From NCBI GenBank assembly GCA_010093515.1, contig MU001676.1, positions 143,829 through 186,513 of the forward strand: 42,685 nucleotides of DNA, read 5' to 3'. Below, piece after piece: positions 11,266-21,900 of this stretch. The DNA comes from Lineolata rhizophorae. Lineage: Eukaryota; Ascomycota; Dothideomycetes; Lineolatales; Lineolataceae. The notes beneath the pieces are model-generated. The model did no database searches. It was not told where the DNA came from and saw only the letters and a program-made list of their open reading frames with translations. A program made the position numbers and the translations under genes. Every line of letters begins with the position of its first letter. The first letter of the stretch is position 1.

Positions 11266-12416
11266 TCATTGTCCCCCGGCCGCCTGATCCTGGGCAACCT
11301 CGAGCTCGGAGTATAGATCCTCCAGAATCTTCCCCACGTTGCGCACGCCCTTCAGGGCGTTTTCGTCCGGGCCTAGGCCGGGCGTCCAGGAGGCGTGGGC
11401 GAAATCGATCATTTTGAGCGCCGACACCTTTGGCGGTTCGTCCTCGCTCTCTGCGTCGTCGTCCTCGACGGCTTTGGCCTTCGCGGGCGTCGTGCGCTCG
11501 GCTTCCTTGGCGGCCTTGTACCGGGACGGGTCGCCCTCGTAGACGAACAGCAGCGAGGCCGAGAACATGCGGCTCTCTTCCTGCTCGAGCACGCGCTGGA
11601 CGTTCTGCAGCTCGGCGCGGAAGCCGCGGATCACGTCGAGCGCCATCTGCGGGGTGACGCCGGCGGCGGGCACGACGGCGTACTCGCGGAAGGCGGCCAG
11701 GACGTTGTCGGCCGAGAAGACGCGGCCGTAGATCTTGTTGAACTCCTTGTAATTCGCGGCGCGGTCGAGGGAGACGGTGTCGTCGGTGCCCGCGACGCCG
11801 CTGGTGCTCCCGGCCGCCGCGTCCGCCGCCGCCGCCGCCGCGCCTTGCCAGACGCGCATGCCCGCGACGCGGAACCCGAGCGGCGCGCTCGTCGTCTCCG
11901 CCGCGACCTTGTCCAGCCGCGCGCGCTTCTCCGGCCGCGTGCTGGCCGCGTCGTACAGCACCGCGCCCAGCTTGATGTCGAGGATGTTGGGCTTGGAGAA
12001 GCCCGCGGCCACGTTCTGCAGCACGATGGACCGCGACGTCTCGAGCGCCTTGCCGTGCATGGGCCCCACGTCGTCGAGGCCCAGAGTGGCCGCCGTCCCG
12101 GACGCCGTCGGCTCCGCCGTCGCCGCTGCCGACTCGGCCGCCTCGGGCTTGTCCAGGCTGAGCGTGCCCATGTAGGTCGGCATGTAGGCGGCGAAGGCCG
12201 GGTGCGAAGAGTTGGCGGACTCGTAGAAGGCGATTTCGTCGGCGGTACAGGGCTTGATGATCATCTCGCCCGATGGGTCGGCCAGGACGCCGTCACTTTG
12301 ATGCCGTTTGTTAGTAGTCGCACGGCAGCCTCGTGGGCAAATTGGGCAGCATACTGGCCAGCAGCGACATTCTCATACGCGATGAGAGTCTCCGGGTCGA
12401 GTGCAGACGAAGGCAT
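11266..12416 (-). CDS. ARG82: Inositol polyphosphate multikinase (Arg82/IPMK family)
   Basis: Exons 12416-12355 and 12295-11266 (minus strand) encode 363 residues. The 59 nt intron has GTATGC, a perfect ACTAACA branch point and an AAG acceptor; splicing gives YENVAAGHDGVLADPSGE, which matches how fungal IPMKs begin. Kinase hallmarks of the inositol polyphosphate kinase family are present: the inositol-binding PNILDIKLG motif (P-x-x-x-D-x-K-x-G, residues 123-131), SAPLGFR (157-163), and KMIDFAH with the metal-binding Asp at about 318. IPMK phosphorylates Ins(1,4,5)P3 to InsP4 and InsP5, mainly in the nucleus; in yeast Arg82 also stabilises the ArgR-Mcm1 transcription complex. An Ala-rich low-complexity insertion (residues ~172-182) and an acidic stretch (EDDDAESEDEP) interrupt the fold, as is common in fungal members. 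The gene is divergent from YVC1 and convergent with CLP1. The paralogous InsP6 kinases (Kcs1) are far longer, so IPMK is favoured. Confidence 0.9.
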
Positions 12417-12865
12417 TTTGATTAACAGGCGTTAAATTGGGAATTATGGTTCTTCTGCTATGTTTTGATCGCGACAGTGGCGTACAGAGCAATCTGTCGC
12501 AAGGCTGTTGTTTTGCTTATGGCGCTTGTGCTTGTTGCGTAGGCTTGCGATCACAACCTTGACGTGGGACGTTGCACGATCGATGAGGTTCACGAATCTC
12601 GGAGAATGTCACGGGAAGTGGATCTGATCGGAATTCAGAATGGCGTGCAGCAGATGCTAGTGAGGGATGTCAGGGTTGCTGACGGGTCGGGTGCCCGCAG
12701 CAACGACGCTGCACCCCGCTACGACAAGCGCGACAAGCGCAGGCGCTTCGTGGCTAGCCAGCCTTCTAGCGTGTAACGCCAGCACCAACTTCAACCCCAT
12801 CTCCATCTCCGTTCCCGCACTCCTTGCCAGCATTTCAAAGGCGTCCTCGCCGGGAACGGCGCGCT
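12417..12865. promoter_or_regulatory. Divergent promoter region shared by IPMK and YVC1
   Basis: This 449 bp lies between two start codons that point away from each other, so it must hold both promoters and both 5' UTRs. No clear TATA box or known operator was seen. A short duplication of the type CGACAAGCG occurs near 12722-12741. An in-frame upstream ATG for YVC1 lies at 12824; I placed the YVC1 start at 12866 instead, because the extra 14 residues are Arg-rich and do not look conserved. Confidence 0.5.
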
Positions 12866-15800
12866 ATGGCAGACCCTACGGATCGAGGTCGTCCGTCTAC
12901 GCTGGTGCTGCGGGACTCGTGCCTCCCCGACATCCGCGACGACGACCCGTTCGATGACGTGGTGTGCAAGCTCTCCGCCTACTTTGTGCAGGCGGTGAGA
13001 GCTCCTCTGAGCTTCGAGCAGCTGCGGACGATCCCTCATTCGCGGTCGCTGGATCCTCTGATCGACCATCTCACCAACGAAGTAATGCATCAGGCCTTGC
13101 TAGCTGCTCTTCTGTCAGTCCATCTCCACCGAGTCTGCGACAAGCCAGAAGGCTGACGCCGAGGGCCTTCGAGACGAATCGTCGGCCAGATGCGGCTACG
13201 CAGGGTCATAGGCGAGAAGGTCTTCTGCGTTGGCATCCCTTACCTATGGACTATCATGGCATTCAAGCTGAACGCTATCTTGAGGATGGCCATTCATTCC
13301 TTGCCTATGTGAATGCCTGCATTTCTCCATTGCCAAGTCCTGGGCGCCAGTGGACTTAATGAAATCCCTCTTTCCTATGACTTAGCGTGGGCCGCTCTGG
13401 CGCGACGGTTTGTTTTCGTTCCAGGTTGTAGTGCATTGAAGGGTCACTTTGCCGTCCTCGAGACCGACGACGACCGAGAGGTCAACGAAGCTCGTGGTTA
13501 TGCCTGCGAAATCGTAGCATGGAGGTTTGTGATGGGGCTTCGGGAAGGCGAAAAGATTGATCATCTTCTTTACGAGCTACCGCCAGCGTCGCTTCCGCCT
13601 CCAGAACAGGAGCCTGAAGAGCCCGAAGAACCCGACGAAGAAATTGGCGAAGGGCCGACAAATCTCGAGGCGTCCCAAGCTTCCACTGAGCGATCAGAAC
13701 TACTGAGCAATGATCAGTTCATGTCGTCCTCGCTCCGCTTCGGCACTAATCACACGGCTGCGACCGAGACCATTGTCGCCGAAAACCGGGTATTTGCCAC
13801 CACCTTCGAGCGCTTGAATGCTCTGGAGATTGCGGCAGTGTCCGAGGCGAAGAAATTCCTCAGCCAACGTGTTATTCAGAAGGTGATTAATGATATCTGG
13901 AAGGTACGCTCTAGATTGCCGTTATCTCGTGCTTTTGGTAACAGGTGCGAAGGGCGAGATCGTGTTCTGGGAGACTTTGAATGTCAGCTCCATGAAACAA
14001 GCCAAGAAATACAACAGAAGGTGAGCAAAATATGTCTCGTAACACTTTCTTCAACCTCGCCGCGTTGTTCGAAGTTGTTTCCGCTCGGCCGCGAACTTCC
14101 CGTTCGCCTCGAAGCTCTCGCTCGTCTGATATCCGGCGGCGTGGTTCGAGAAGGGTTCGTGGAGGGTCGCGTGGGGGAACGTTATGCTTCCCGCTGCAGG
14201 TCATGGGGCCTCAAGGAAATGTTGGAGGATTGATCGGAGGTGGCTCGATGAGGCGTCCGCGCTCCGCTGCGAGTGATGTTGTCTTCCGGTGCAGCCGGTA
14301 GTTCTGTTCATCCCCATATTTTTAGTTTCTTGGTCTCAGTCTGAATCACTGGAAAGACAGTGGCAAACTTACCTGTGCCAGGCGGACCGATCCGTATTGC
14401 AGACTCCGCGTGCCCCGGTATCTCAAGGTGTTCGAGGTGTTGTTCTTCGCCGCGTTTCTAGTCCTGTACTACGCCGTACTAGTGTTGCGGGACTATCATC
14501 AGATCACGGCCCCGGAAGTTCTTCTCTACATTTTCATTGCGGGGTTCGCGTATGATGAATGTAGGTATTCGCCGCTTGCTCCCGGCCGCCGAGTAGTCGC
14601 TGTTCTGACCTCTGCCAACAGTTGGAGAATATTTGGATGCGGGCCAGGCATTCTATGCCACTGACTTTTGGACGCTGTGGGATATAGGAATCGTGGCCAT
14701 AGGCACGGCTTTCCTCGTTTCAAGTGCGTACTGCGCCGCGGAGGCACACTAACGCCACCACACCACTTCTGAAGCATGCCTTTCATTATACCATTGCTAA
14801 CACGGCACAGGAATTGTCGGCCTTCTGAAGGACTCCGACGCGATAATAGATACGTCATTCGACATTCTATCACTAGAGGCCCTATTCCTAATCCCCAGGT
14901 AATTCGTGACTATCGGTTTCGGCCGAAGGCGACGACTGACCGGTTGCCTAGGTCCTGCTCACTGCTAAGCCTCAATTCCTATTTCGGGACCTTGGTGAGC
15001 CATTTACATATGGTGCCTGAGGCATTTGAAAAATGCTAACCGGGGTTGCAGATTCCCTGTCTCAAAGAGATGGTATGCAAGGGACGGGGGTGTCGAACAG
15101 GCGGTGGCCTTTACCGACATTTCGCTCACGGCGCGACAGACCAAAGACTTCCTCAAGTTCCTCAGCCTCGTTATTATCCTGTATCTCGGTACGGTGTGGA
15201 TCACGACCGCCCGGCGAATGCAAGGCTAATGGTCGGCCGGGGAACAGGCTTCCTCACCACGTTCACGCTTCTTGCCCGGGATCAATTTACCCTTCGGGAA
15301 ATGTCCTGGGTGCTAGTCAAAGTTTTCTTCGGGTGAGGCGGTGCTTCTGCATCGTGTGCTGGTCACGTCCCTGCTAATGCATGCGACCAGGTCGAGCTAT
15401 CTCGGTTTTGTGAGTCGGAGCAGGCTAGGCTGCCGGATGCACCTCTGCCTACTTCATCACATGGTGGCTGACACTCGCTCTTTAGGACGTAGCCCAAAAG
15501 ATGTAGGCCTCGAAGCAGCATTTCGCGACGGACGTACGCTGACTGGACCTCAGTTCTCCGTTACTCGGCCCGCCCTTGATGGTGAGAAACGCCCTACGTC
15601 GCGTGGCGGTTCCTGAGACTCTTTCGGCGGGGTCGTCGGAGCTAATGGCAAGAGCAGTTGATCTTCGTCTGCATGACGAACATTCTATTAATCACGTCTC
15701 TGATTAGCTTGCTGAGCAACAGTTTAACCAAGGTAGGCATGCCCGTGGCTTGCTAGATTTGCTTGCGCTGCAGGCGTATGCATGCCAAGAAAAATACGCG

Positions 15801-16871
15801 TCGTATTGTAAAGATTGATTCGCTCTCGTTTAACCTTGAAGAGTCGACTAGGTCATCAGCCACGCTCGCGAAGAATGGCTATACGTGTAGGTTGCGCATT
15901 CTCAGGCAGTCAAGGCAGACTTTTGGTTTTTTTTTTTTTTACCTTTGTGTTGCGATGGCTAACTGGAGTGGAAGATACTCCGTCTACGTCCTCGAGGCGT
16001 CGACGTCAAATAGGCTGACTTACTATCTTCCTCCTATGGTGAGTGCGGGCGCGGTGTTGGTGGCTACTATTCTGAGGCGAAGTGTCCGCCGGCGTTGAAA
16101 AGTGCCGATAAGCGCCGGCCACCGACCCCGGCCCGCCGCGAACTTCTCGAAGGGTGCAGCGCAAGCCCCACCACGCCCGCCGGCACCGCCGGCGCCAACC
16201 GGACGGGCGCTGCGGCGCCGCTGGCAGGGAGGCTCTAGGCAGGCGGGCAGGCAAGGCTGGGCCGGTGTGCGCGTCTGCGCAAGAGCGGTGATGGCCTAAG
16301 GCTCACTTTGCGCGCAAGCGCCTGGGGCCACGAGCGTCGGCAGCGGCCGCAGCGATGGATTGGACGTGCGCTGACGGAGCGTCGCAACCGACAGAACCTC
16401 ATACCGCTCTTCTTTCGACCGCTCCGGTTGATCCTCCCGGCGGAGAAGCTGCGGAGCACGCGCATCGTGCTGCTCAAGATCACGCACTTCCCTCAGGTGG
16501 CGGCGATCTGGCTGTACGAGAACGGGAACGACTACGTGGCGGGCAGACGCACGGGGGGGCCGGGCGCGGGCCCGTCGCTGCGCGGGCCGGAGTCGGCCTC
16601 GTTCCTGAAGAGGCCGTTCTCCAAGTCGTCGGCCAGCCTGCCGCGCTCGTTGGCGGCGGCCGACCTGGCACCGGGGTCGCGCGCGAGCTGGGCGTCGGCG
16701 ACGGCGCGATGGCCGGCGGGCGAAGGGCAGCCGCGCCGCCCGGCGACGGGTGGCTCCGAGGCGATTGACGAATTAAAGGCGATGGTGGTGAAACTAAACG
16801 CCCGGGTGGAGGAGCTCACTGCCATGGTGGCCGGCCGCACGCCCGATGGTGAAACGCGCGCGGGCCTGTGA
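12866..16871 (+). CDS. YVC1: Vacuolar TRP-type calcium channel Yvc1, 17 exons
   Basis: Exons: 12866-13113, 13432-13903, 13953-14020, 14382-14560, 14622-14723, 14811-14898, 14952-14994, 15052-15072, 15140-15188, 15248-15332, 15391-15409, 15486-15502, 15554-15581, 15658-15732, 15774-15802, 15975-16038, 16395-16871. They join into 687 residues with every phase closing; yeast Yvc1 has 675. Yvc1 (TRPY) releases Ca2+ from the vacuole to the cytosol upon stretch, Ca2+ or PI(3,5)P2 signals. Recognisable parts in order: cytosolic N-domain with RGYACEIVAWRF and IDHLLYELPP; RLRVPRYLKVFEVLFF entering the membrane segments; TDFWTLWDIGIVAIG; SLNSYFGTLIPCLKEM; the pore region FLTTFTLLARDQFT and VKVFFGSSYLGFD; the last helix CMTNILLITSLISLLSN; and a cytosolic tail with LLKITHFPQVAAIWLYE and a terminal coiled-coil-like stretch (IDELKAMVVKLNARVEEL). 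Least certain are intron 1 (318 nt, weak GTCAGT donor), intron 2 (AAG acceptor) and the 41 nt intron 14, where the product is about two residues short of relatives. Confidence 0.88.
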
Positions 16872-17393
16872 GGCTGGCAGCAGCGCGCAGCCGGCAGCGC
16901 GGCGCGCCGAACAGGTGGCCCGGGAGCAGTGGGAGGGCGCAGCAGGCGGCGCGGCGGGCGCGCGGCGGGCCAGACGTGTACGTCGGTATTTGCATTCTGT
17001 GCTTGCGATTGCCGCGCCCGCGGCCGAGGGGAGCTGCTGATCAATCGGCGGCGCGGTGCTCCTCGGGCCTCTTGTCCAGCGTCGGGTCGTGGTGCTGCCC
17101 TTGCGGGTCGGTGGAGTCGCGGGAGCCTCTGGCAGGCCGGCGGGCGCCGCGGAGAGGCTGGCGGCTAGCGGCGGCGGGGCGGGCGGAGGCAGGCTGACTA
17201 GCGCAGCGAAGCGCGGGCGCGGCGTGCTCGGGGCACGGGAGTGCATGGGCTGCAGGGGCCCCGGCCGGCGCCGTGCGGGCGCGGCTACGACGGGCGGCCG
17301 AGGCGCTGGCGCAGCGCCGCGGCACGTCCAGCCGACCCGGCCCGCCGGTACCTGGCGTTGGCGGCAAACGGCGCGTCCGCCGCTGCCCCGGCC

Positions 17394-17579
17394 NNNNNNN
17401 NNNNNNNNNNNNNNNNNNNNNNNNNNNNNNNNNNNNNNNNNNNNNNNNNNNNNNNNNNNNNNNNNNNNNNNNNNNNNNNNNNNNNNNNNNNNNNNNNNNN
17501 NNNNNNNNNNNNNNNNNNNNNNNNNNNNNNNNNNNNNNNNNNNNNNNNNNNNNNNNNNNNNNNNNNNNNNNNNNNNNNN
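17394..17579. other. Assembly gap (186 N)
   Basis: An unbroken run of 186 unknown bases, flanked by extremely GC-rich and C-rich sequence. Such sequence often defeats short-read assembly. The true length may differ from the number of Ns. Confidence 0.99.
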
Positions 17580-18036
17580 CCCCTCCCCCTCCCCCCCGGC
17601 CGGGCTGCGCTCGCAAGCGCCGCGGCTGCCGTCCCTCTCCCTCTCCCTCCTCCCGGGGCCCCCGCGGCCCGATCGCCCATCCCGTCGTGTCTGCCTTGCT
17701 ACTGCTGCCCGCTCTATTACACCCGCTGCACGCCATGAACACACCGCCGGGACAGACAGCTGTCCATAAAAACATTAGACCCGGCAGCGCACCCCGGGAC
17801 AGCCTCAATTGCTGCTGCTTTATGTTCCCACCCGCCCCCCCTCCCACTTGCGCTGCTGCCAGATTTGCGCCCAGCCCTTCCCGCGCCGCTGTTGGCCCTC
17901 GTCACTGCCTAGTACCGATCCCATTTACATACTTATATCCATCTATACCCAGCCACCCTCCCCTACCGAATCGTCTCGTCCAGGCCCAGATCCAACATTC
18001 GTCCACTCGCCCATTTCCTTCCTTCTCGGCAGCACG

Positions 18037-18050
18037 TTATATATATATTT
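18037..18050 (+). promoter_or_regulatory. Candidate TATA element of the C2H2 gene
   Basis: TTATATATATATTT stands alone in GC-rich surroundings, about 55-68 bp before the chosen ATG at 18105. The position fits a TATA element only if the 5' leader is very short, so it could also lie inside the leader. Confidence 0.4.
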
Positions 18051-18104
18051 GACCCGGTGCAGCCCCCTTTCGCCCGCACCCAGGGTTTTCCCACTTCCGT
18101 AGCG

Positions 18105-20165
18105 ATGGACCACAGCGCAACAACAATAAATACCTCGTCGACTTCATGTCAGGATAGCTCTTGCTCCCCCGACATGTCTCCATACCCGCCGGCATTCCGG
18201 TCAAGCCACTTCACCTCCTCGTCGGCATACCCGTCGCCCGCCCGCAGCGACTCGGAACCCGTGACCCTCGAAGGCCTCGGCCTCTACAACATTGTTCCGC
18301 CAACGACGACAACGACGGCGGACGGCGGCCAGCTGCATTGCGGCGCCACGCCGTCGCTCTACCCGCCGTCGCCGCAGCCCGACTCGTGGCCGGTAGCCAT
18401 GATGATGGGCGGCGGGCCCCACCACCACCACCATCACCACCACCCAAACCCGTACGACGACGGCGGCAACCACCCTAGCGCGCCGCGGGATCCCTGGGCG
18501 GAGCAATTTGAACCGTTTGCTACGTCCCCGCTCACGGCGACGGGGCGACACCACCAGCACCAGCAGCCGATGTGGAGCTTCGGGAGGGGCGGCGGCGGCG
18601 GCGGCGGCAACAGCAGCACGCTGGCGACGGCAGCGCCGACGCCAAGCCGGTCGTCGGTGTCGACACTGTCGGGCTCCGAGGCCTTCTCACCGGCGGAGCC
18701 GCAACAGCAGCAGCAACAGCACGATCAGCACTTCGCGGCAGCGGGAGCTGCGCACGTCAAGATGGAGCATCGCCAGCAACAATCGACGCCGGTGGGGAAC
18801 CATCATCTTCCTCCGCCTCTTCTTCCTCCTCCTCCACCACCTCCTCCTTCTCACCACTTGGACTGGCTGGGCGGCGGGGACGGCCCCCACGCGCTGCCTT
18901 TCGGCGCGGCGCCCGACCCCACGAGCTCCCCCCACGTCCTCACCACCATCTCCCCTCAGCACCTCCAGGCCCACAACAACAACAACAGCAACAACAACAC
19001 TTCGCCGCCGCACCCGCAGCACTCCCACTACCCCCACCAGCACCAGCACCAGGCGCGGGCCCCGGCGTTCGCGAGCCCCGCCATGCCCCCCCCGCTGCCC
19101 CGCTACGACGTCGGCCCCCCCAACCACCGCTCCCTGCCCGGCATCGACGGCCTCGTGCCCCTGAGCCCGAGCCCGCACTTGGGCGGAGGGCTGCAGCTGC
19201 CGGGGCACCAGGGGCAGGGCCAGGGGCAGGGCCAGGGGCAGGGCCAGGGGCAAGGGCCGACGCCGGCGGCGGCCGGGCGGCGCGGGCCCGGCAAGCGAAA
19301 GGGCAGCAGGACGAGTCCTGGGACCGCTGGCGGCGGCGGCGGAAGAGGAGGACGAGGAGGAGGAGGGAGAGGAGGAGGAGCACGTGGCGGCGGGGCGGGG
19401 GGGGAGGCGGCGGGGGGAGCGACGAGCGCGGCGCGGGTGCGGACTCGGCGGGCGCTGACGACGCGGGAGAACGCAAACTTCCAGTGCGCGCAGTGCGGGC
19501 GGTACTTCCAGCGCAGCTACAACCACAAGGCGCACCTGGAGACGCACAACCCGGCGCGGCCGCGGAACAACCGGTGCCCGTACGGGGGCTGCGCGCGGCA
19601 CTTTGTCCGGCAGGCGGACCTGAAGAGGCATGAGCAGAGCGTGAGTACCGAGCCAGCGCGCGTGTTTGTTTGGTTGTTTGGTTGTTTGCAATTTGTTTTG
19701 GTTACTAGCGGGATGTGGCTAACGTGTTGGGGGTGTTTGTGTAGGTGCATATCAAGGCGAAGCCTTTCCAGTGCGATCTTTGCGACGCTTCGTTCTCGCG
19801 ACGAGATACGCTCAGGCGGTATGTTTCTATCTATCTCTCACTCACTCACTCACTCACTCTCCTCTCTCCCTCTCTCTGTCTCTCCCCCCGACTCTCCACC
19901 CACCCACACCCCCTCGCAGTCCCCCTATCCCGCTCCACCCATGCCCCTTCCTTCCCCCTACCCTCGCCCTCCACCCTCCACCTCCCCCCCTCTCCCCCTC
20001 CTCGCCCCAGCTAACACCCGACGACGCAACCCCCCCAGCCACGTCGAAGACGGCTGCCCCAAGCGCGTCGAGCTCCGCCGCCAACCGCCGCCGGCCTCGC
20101 GCGCCGCCGCCGCCGCCGCCGCCGTCGCCGCCGCCAGCGCAAACGCCTCGCGCTCGCGCCTCTAG
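18105..20165 (+). CDS. Three-finger C2H2 transcription factor with long low-complexity N-terminus
   Basis: Exons 18105-19640, 19745-19818 and 20039-20165 encode 578 residues. Intron 1 (104 nt) has GTGAGT, CTAAC and TAG; intron 2 (220 nt) has GTATGT, a CTAAC near 20011 and CAG. Residues 1-440 are Ser/Pro/Gln/His/Gly-rich, with an eight-His run (18420-18443) and a QG repeat. Just before the fingers comes RTRRALTTRENANFQC, a stretch shared with related fungal factors. Finger 1 is C461-x2-C464-x12-H477-x3-H481, finger 2 is C491-x4-C496-x12-H509-x4-H514, finger 3 is C522-x2-C525-x12-H538-x4-C543, a CCHC variant continuing into EDGCPKR. Intron 1 falls between Ser512 and Val513 inside finger 2, and intron 2 splits finger 3 just before its His, so both introns are needed for three complete fingers. 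This arrangement is typical of an uncharacterised group of Pezizomycotina DNA-binding regulators; the target genes are unknown. An in-frame ATG at 18057 could add 16 residues. Confidence 0.85.
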   Translation: MDHSATTINTSSTSCQDSSCSPDMSPYPPAFRSSHFTSSSAYPSPARSDSEPVTLEGLGLYNIVPPTTTTTADGGQLHCGATPSLYPPSPQPDSWPVAMMMGGGPHHHHHHHHPNPYDDGGNHPSAPRDPWAEQFEPFATSPLTATGRHHQHQQPMWSFGRGGGGGGGNSSTLATAAPTPSRSSVSTLSGSEAFSPAEPQQQQQQHDQHFAAAGAAHVKMEHRQQQSTPVGNHHLPPPLLPPPPPPPPSHHLDWLGGGDGPHALPFGAAPDPTSSPHVLTTISPQHLQAHNNNNSNNNTSPPHPQHSHYPHQHQHQARAPAFASPAMPPPLPRYDVGPPNHRSLPGIDGLVPLSPSPHLGGGLQLPGHQGQGQGQGQGQGQGQGPTPAAAGRRGPGKRKGSRTSPGTAGGGGGRGGRGGGGRGGGARGGGAGGEAAGGATSAARVRTRRALTTRENANFQCAQCGRYFQRSYNHKAHLETHNPARPRNNRCPYGGCARHFVRQADLKRHEQSVSTEPARVFVWLFGCLQFVLVTSGMWLTCWGCLCRCISRRSLSSAIFATLRSRDEIRSGGMFLSISHSLTHSLSSLPLSVSPPDSPPTHTPSQSPYPAPPMPLPSPYPRPPPSTSPPLPLLAPANTRRRNPPSHVEDGCPKRVELRRQPPPASRAAAAAAAVAAASANASRSRL
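19209..19256 (+). repeat. 12 bp minisatellite encoding Gln-Gly repeats
   Basis: Four tandem copies of CAGGGGCAGGGC, the last with two changes, lie inside the first exon of the C2H2 gene. They encode alternating Gln and Gly. The unit length is a multiple of three, so copy-number change would keep the frame. Confidence 0.9.
19842..19898 (+). repeat. CACT / CT-rich simple repeat in an intron of the C2H2 gene
   Basis: Several CACT units followed by CTCTCC-type repeats form a long pyrimidine tract inside intron 2. It may help define the intron but is more likely a simple-sequence expansion. Confidence 0.7.
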
Positions 20166-21900
20166 CGCGCCCTCCTTCCTGCTCCTCCCCCCTCTCCCGC
20201 CCGCCGGCAGGACGGGCGGCGGCCGGCCTTGTCCTCCTGCCTGTCCTGCCCGCCCTGATGGGCTGGGCCGGGCTGGGCTGGGGCGCACGGCCGACGGTCG
20301 GACCGACGGGCGGACGGAACGCATGCGGTGAGGCGGTGATGGGTGGCTGGGCTGGCCGGCCGAGTCATGCTGGCGGGGCCTGGATAGGCAGGTGGGCCAA
20401 GAAGGGGGCCGGGGGGGGGGTGTGATGCGGACTTGTTGCCCCCCCCACCCCCCCGGGGCTCGCGTACTTGTCCAAAGGGAAGGATGAAGCTTTCGAAGGG
20501 GACTTGCCTTTTTTTTTTGCTTGTTTGTTTATTCGTGATTTTTTTTTGTTGTTCTCCCTTTTGGTTTCCCCGGTCCTCCTTTCCCCGTTTTGTTTGAATG
20601 CTTTTTTCCCTACCTACCCGCATACCGGCCTGCCTTGGCCGGGCTTGCTCGGTGTGGGCCGAGCGGCGCCGCGGGCGGCAGCGGCAAGCGTGCGAAGGGG
20701 GGGGAGAAAGAGGAGAAGGCGAGACGGGCCCGGCGTCGATGCGCGGTGGTATCCCGACAGCGTGGATCCGAAGGGGCGGGAAAAGCGCGCTGGCGGACCG
20801 ACGTCTGAAACATTCAGGCTGGCTGTGTGCGCACGCACGCGCACATGTGTATGTATGTACACACACGCACCGCTTGCCGGATCGCGGCGCTAAAAGCGTG
20901 GCTTGTCGGCCCAGGTGCTCTCTGCCCGCTCCCGCTTCCGCGTCGGGGGTTGACTGCCGTCTCGCTTCCTCGTTCTTCTCTTCTTTTTCTTTTTTCCTTT
21001 GTTTTTTCCGCTTGTTCCAGGGCTCTTTTTTTTTAATTTATTTTTGGAAAGGTTGCATGGGTGCTCTCTTTTGTTTTTTTTTCTTGACTTTTCTTTTTTC
21101 GGCTAGGAATGGGAGGGCCAGTTGCTGCTGCTGAGTCGGGCGGCTGGGTTGGGTTGGGCGGAAGCGCTGCGGTTAGCACACACCACGGCATCATGGCTAT
21201 GAATGTAGAGCGTGGGTGGTTGGGAGCGCTGCTTTGTTTCGTTTTCTTTTGTTTTTTTTGTTTTTTTCCTTTTCTTCCTAGCCTAAGCCTTTTGTTCTCT
21301 CTCTTTTAGTTTTGTTTGTTCAGTGTAAGTCTGCTCTTGTTAGGTACATACTCTCTCCTTTTGCTCGGCGTTCGGTGGGGCTTCGGGAGACCCGGTGCAC
21401 GCACTTGTTCTAGCGGTGTTTTTCAATCGGTGTCGTTCCTCGTCTGTCTCTATCTTCTTTTGGACTTTCTTGCATCGAGGTGCGCGAGCTTTCCTTGTTT
21501 GGTTTCTTTTCCGTCTGTTGTTCTTCTTGGTTTCCCCCCGCCATAGCCCCGAATTTGTATAGAGTGGAACCTTACAGCTCTCACACGGCACGCTTTGCTT
21601 TTTGGTTACTTGGCTTCACTGGCCCACCTTATTTGGCCACTTTATGTTTGTTGACTTTTTGTATTCCATGGGGGAAAAGATTAAATCGAGAATAAAAGCC
21701 ACTCGGCAAACTACATTGACTCGCTCTCCAGTCATCTTCTTTCCTTTGCGCCCTCCTCCGACAGACAGACGTGCAGAAAACGTCCTTGTCCGCCTCCCTA
21801 GCGGAGGCCGTTCAGTCAGTCTCGCGCACGCCGGGCAGGCGCGCGCGCGGAAACCGGTCGTACAAGCAGCCGCCCGCTCGCGACGGGGCCGGGCGCGCTG
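20166..21900. other. Gene-free region, T-rich and pyrimidine-rich
   Basis: Downstream of the C2H2 gene the plus strand holds many T runs of 6-9 and TTTTC/TTTG tracts, mainly 20500-21700. Open frames translate to Phe/Ser/Leu-rich peptides without domains. Part of it is the 3' UTR of the zinc-finger gene. The strand bias suggests transcribed or processed non-coding DNA, but nothing specific was recognised. Confidence 0.5.

Larger units (their letters stand above)
16872..18104. other. Intergenic region between YVC1 and the C2H2 gene, with gap
   Basis: Very GC-rich, low-complexity DNA on either side of an assembly gap. Many open frames on both strands consist of Ala, Arg, Gly and Pro only and look like composition effects. 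The right part (17600 onward) becomes pyrimidine-rich and is presumably the promoter and 5' UTR of the zinc-finger gene. Confidence 0.55.

Noticed and set aside
11266-12416. First impression of an initiation-factor-like protein
   Set aside because: The PNILDIKLG, SAPLGFR and MIDFAH motifs identify the inositol polyphosphate kinase family instead.
17041-17847. Long frames crossing the N run
   Set aside because: They are open only because the unknown bases cannot show stops, and the flanks are low-complexity.
18687-19691. Minus-strand 334-codon frame opposite the C2H2 gene
   Set aside because: It mirrors the low-complexity coding strand and has no independent features.
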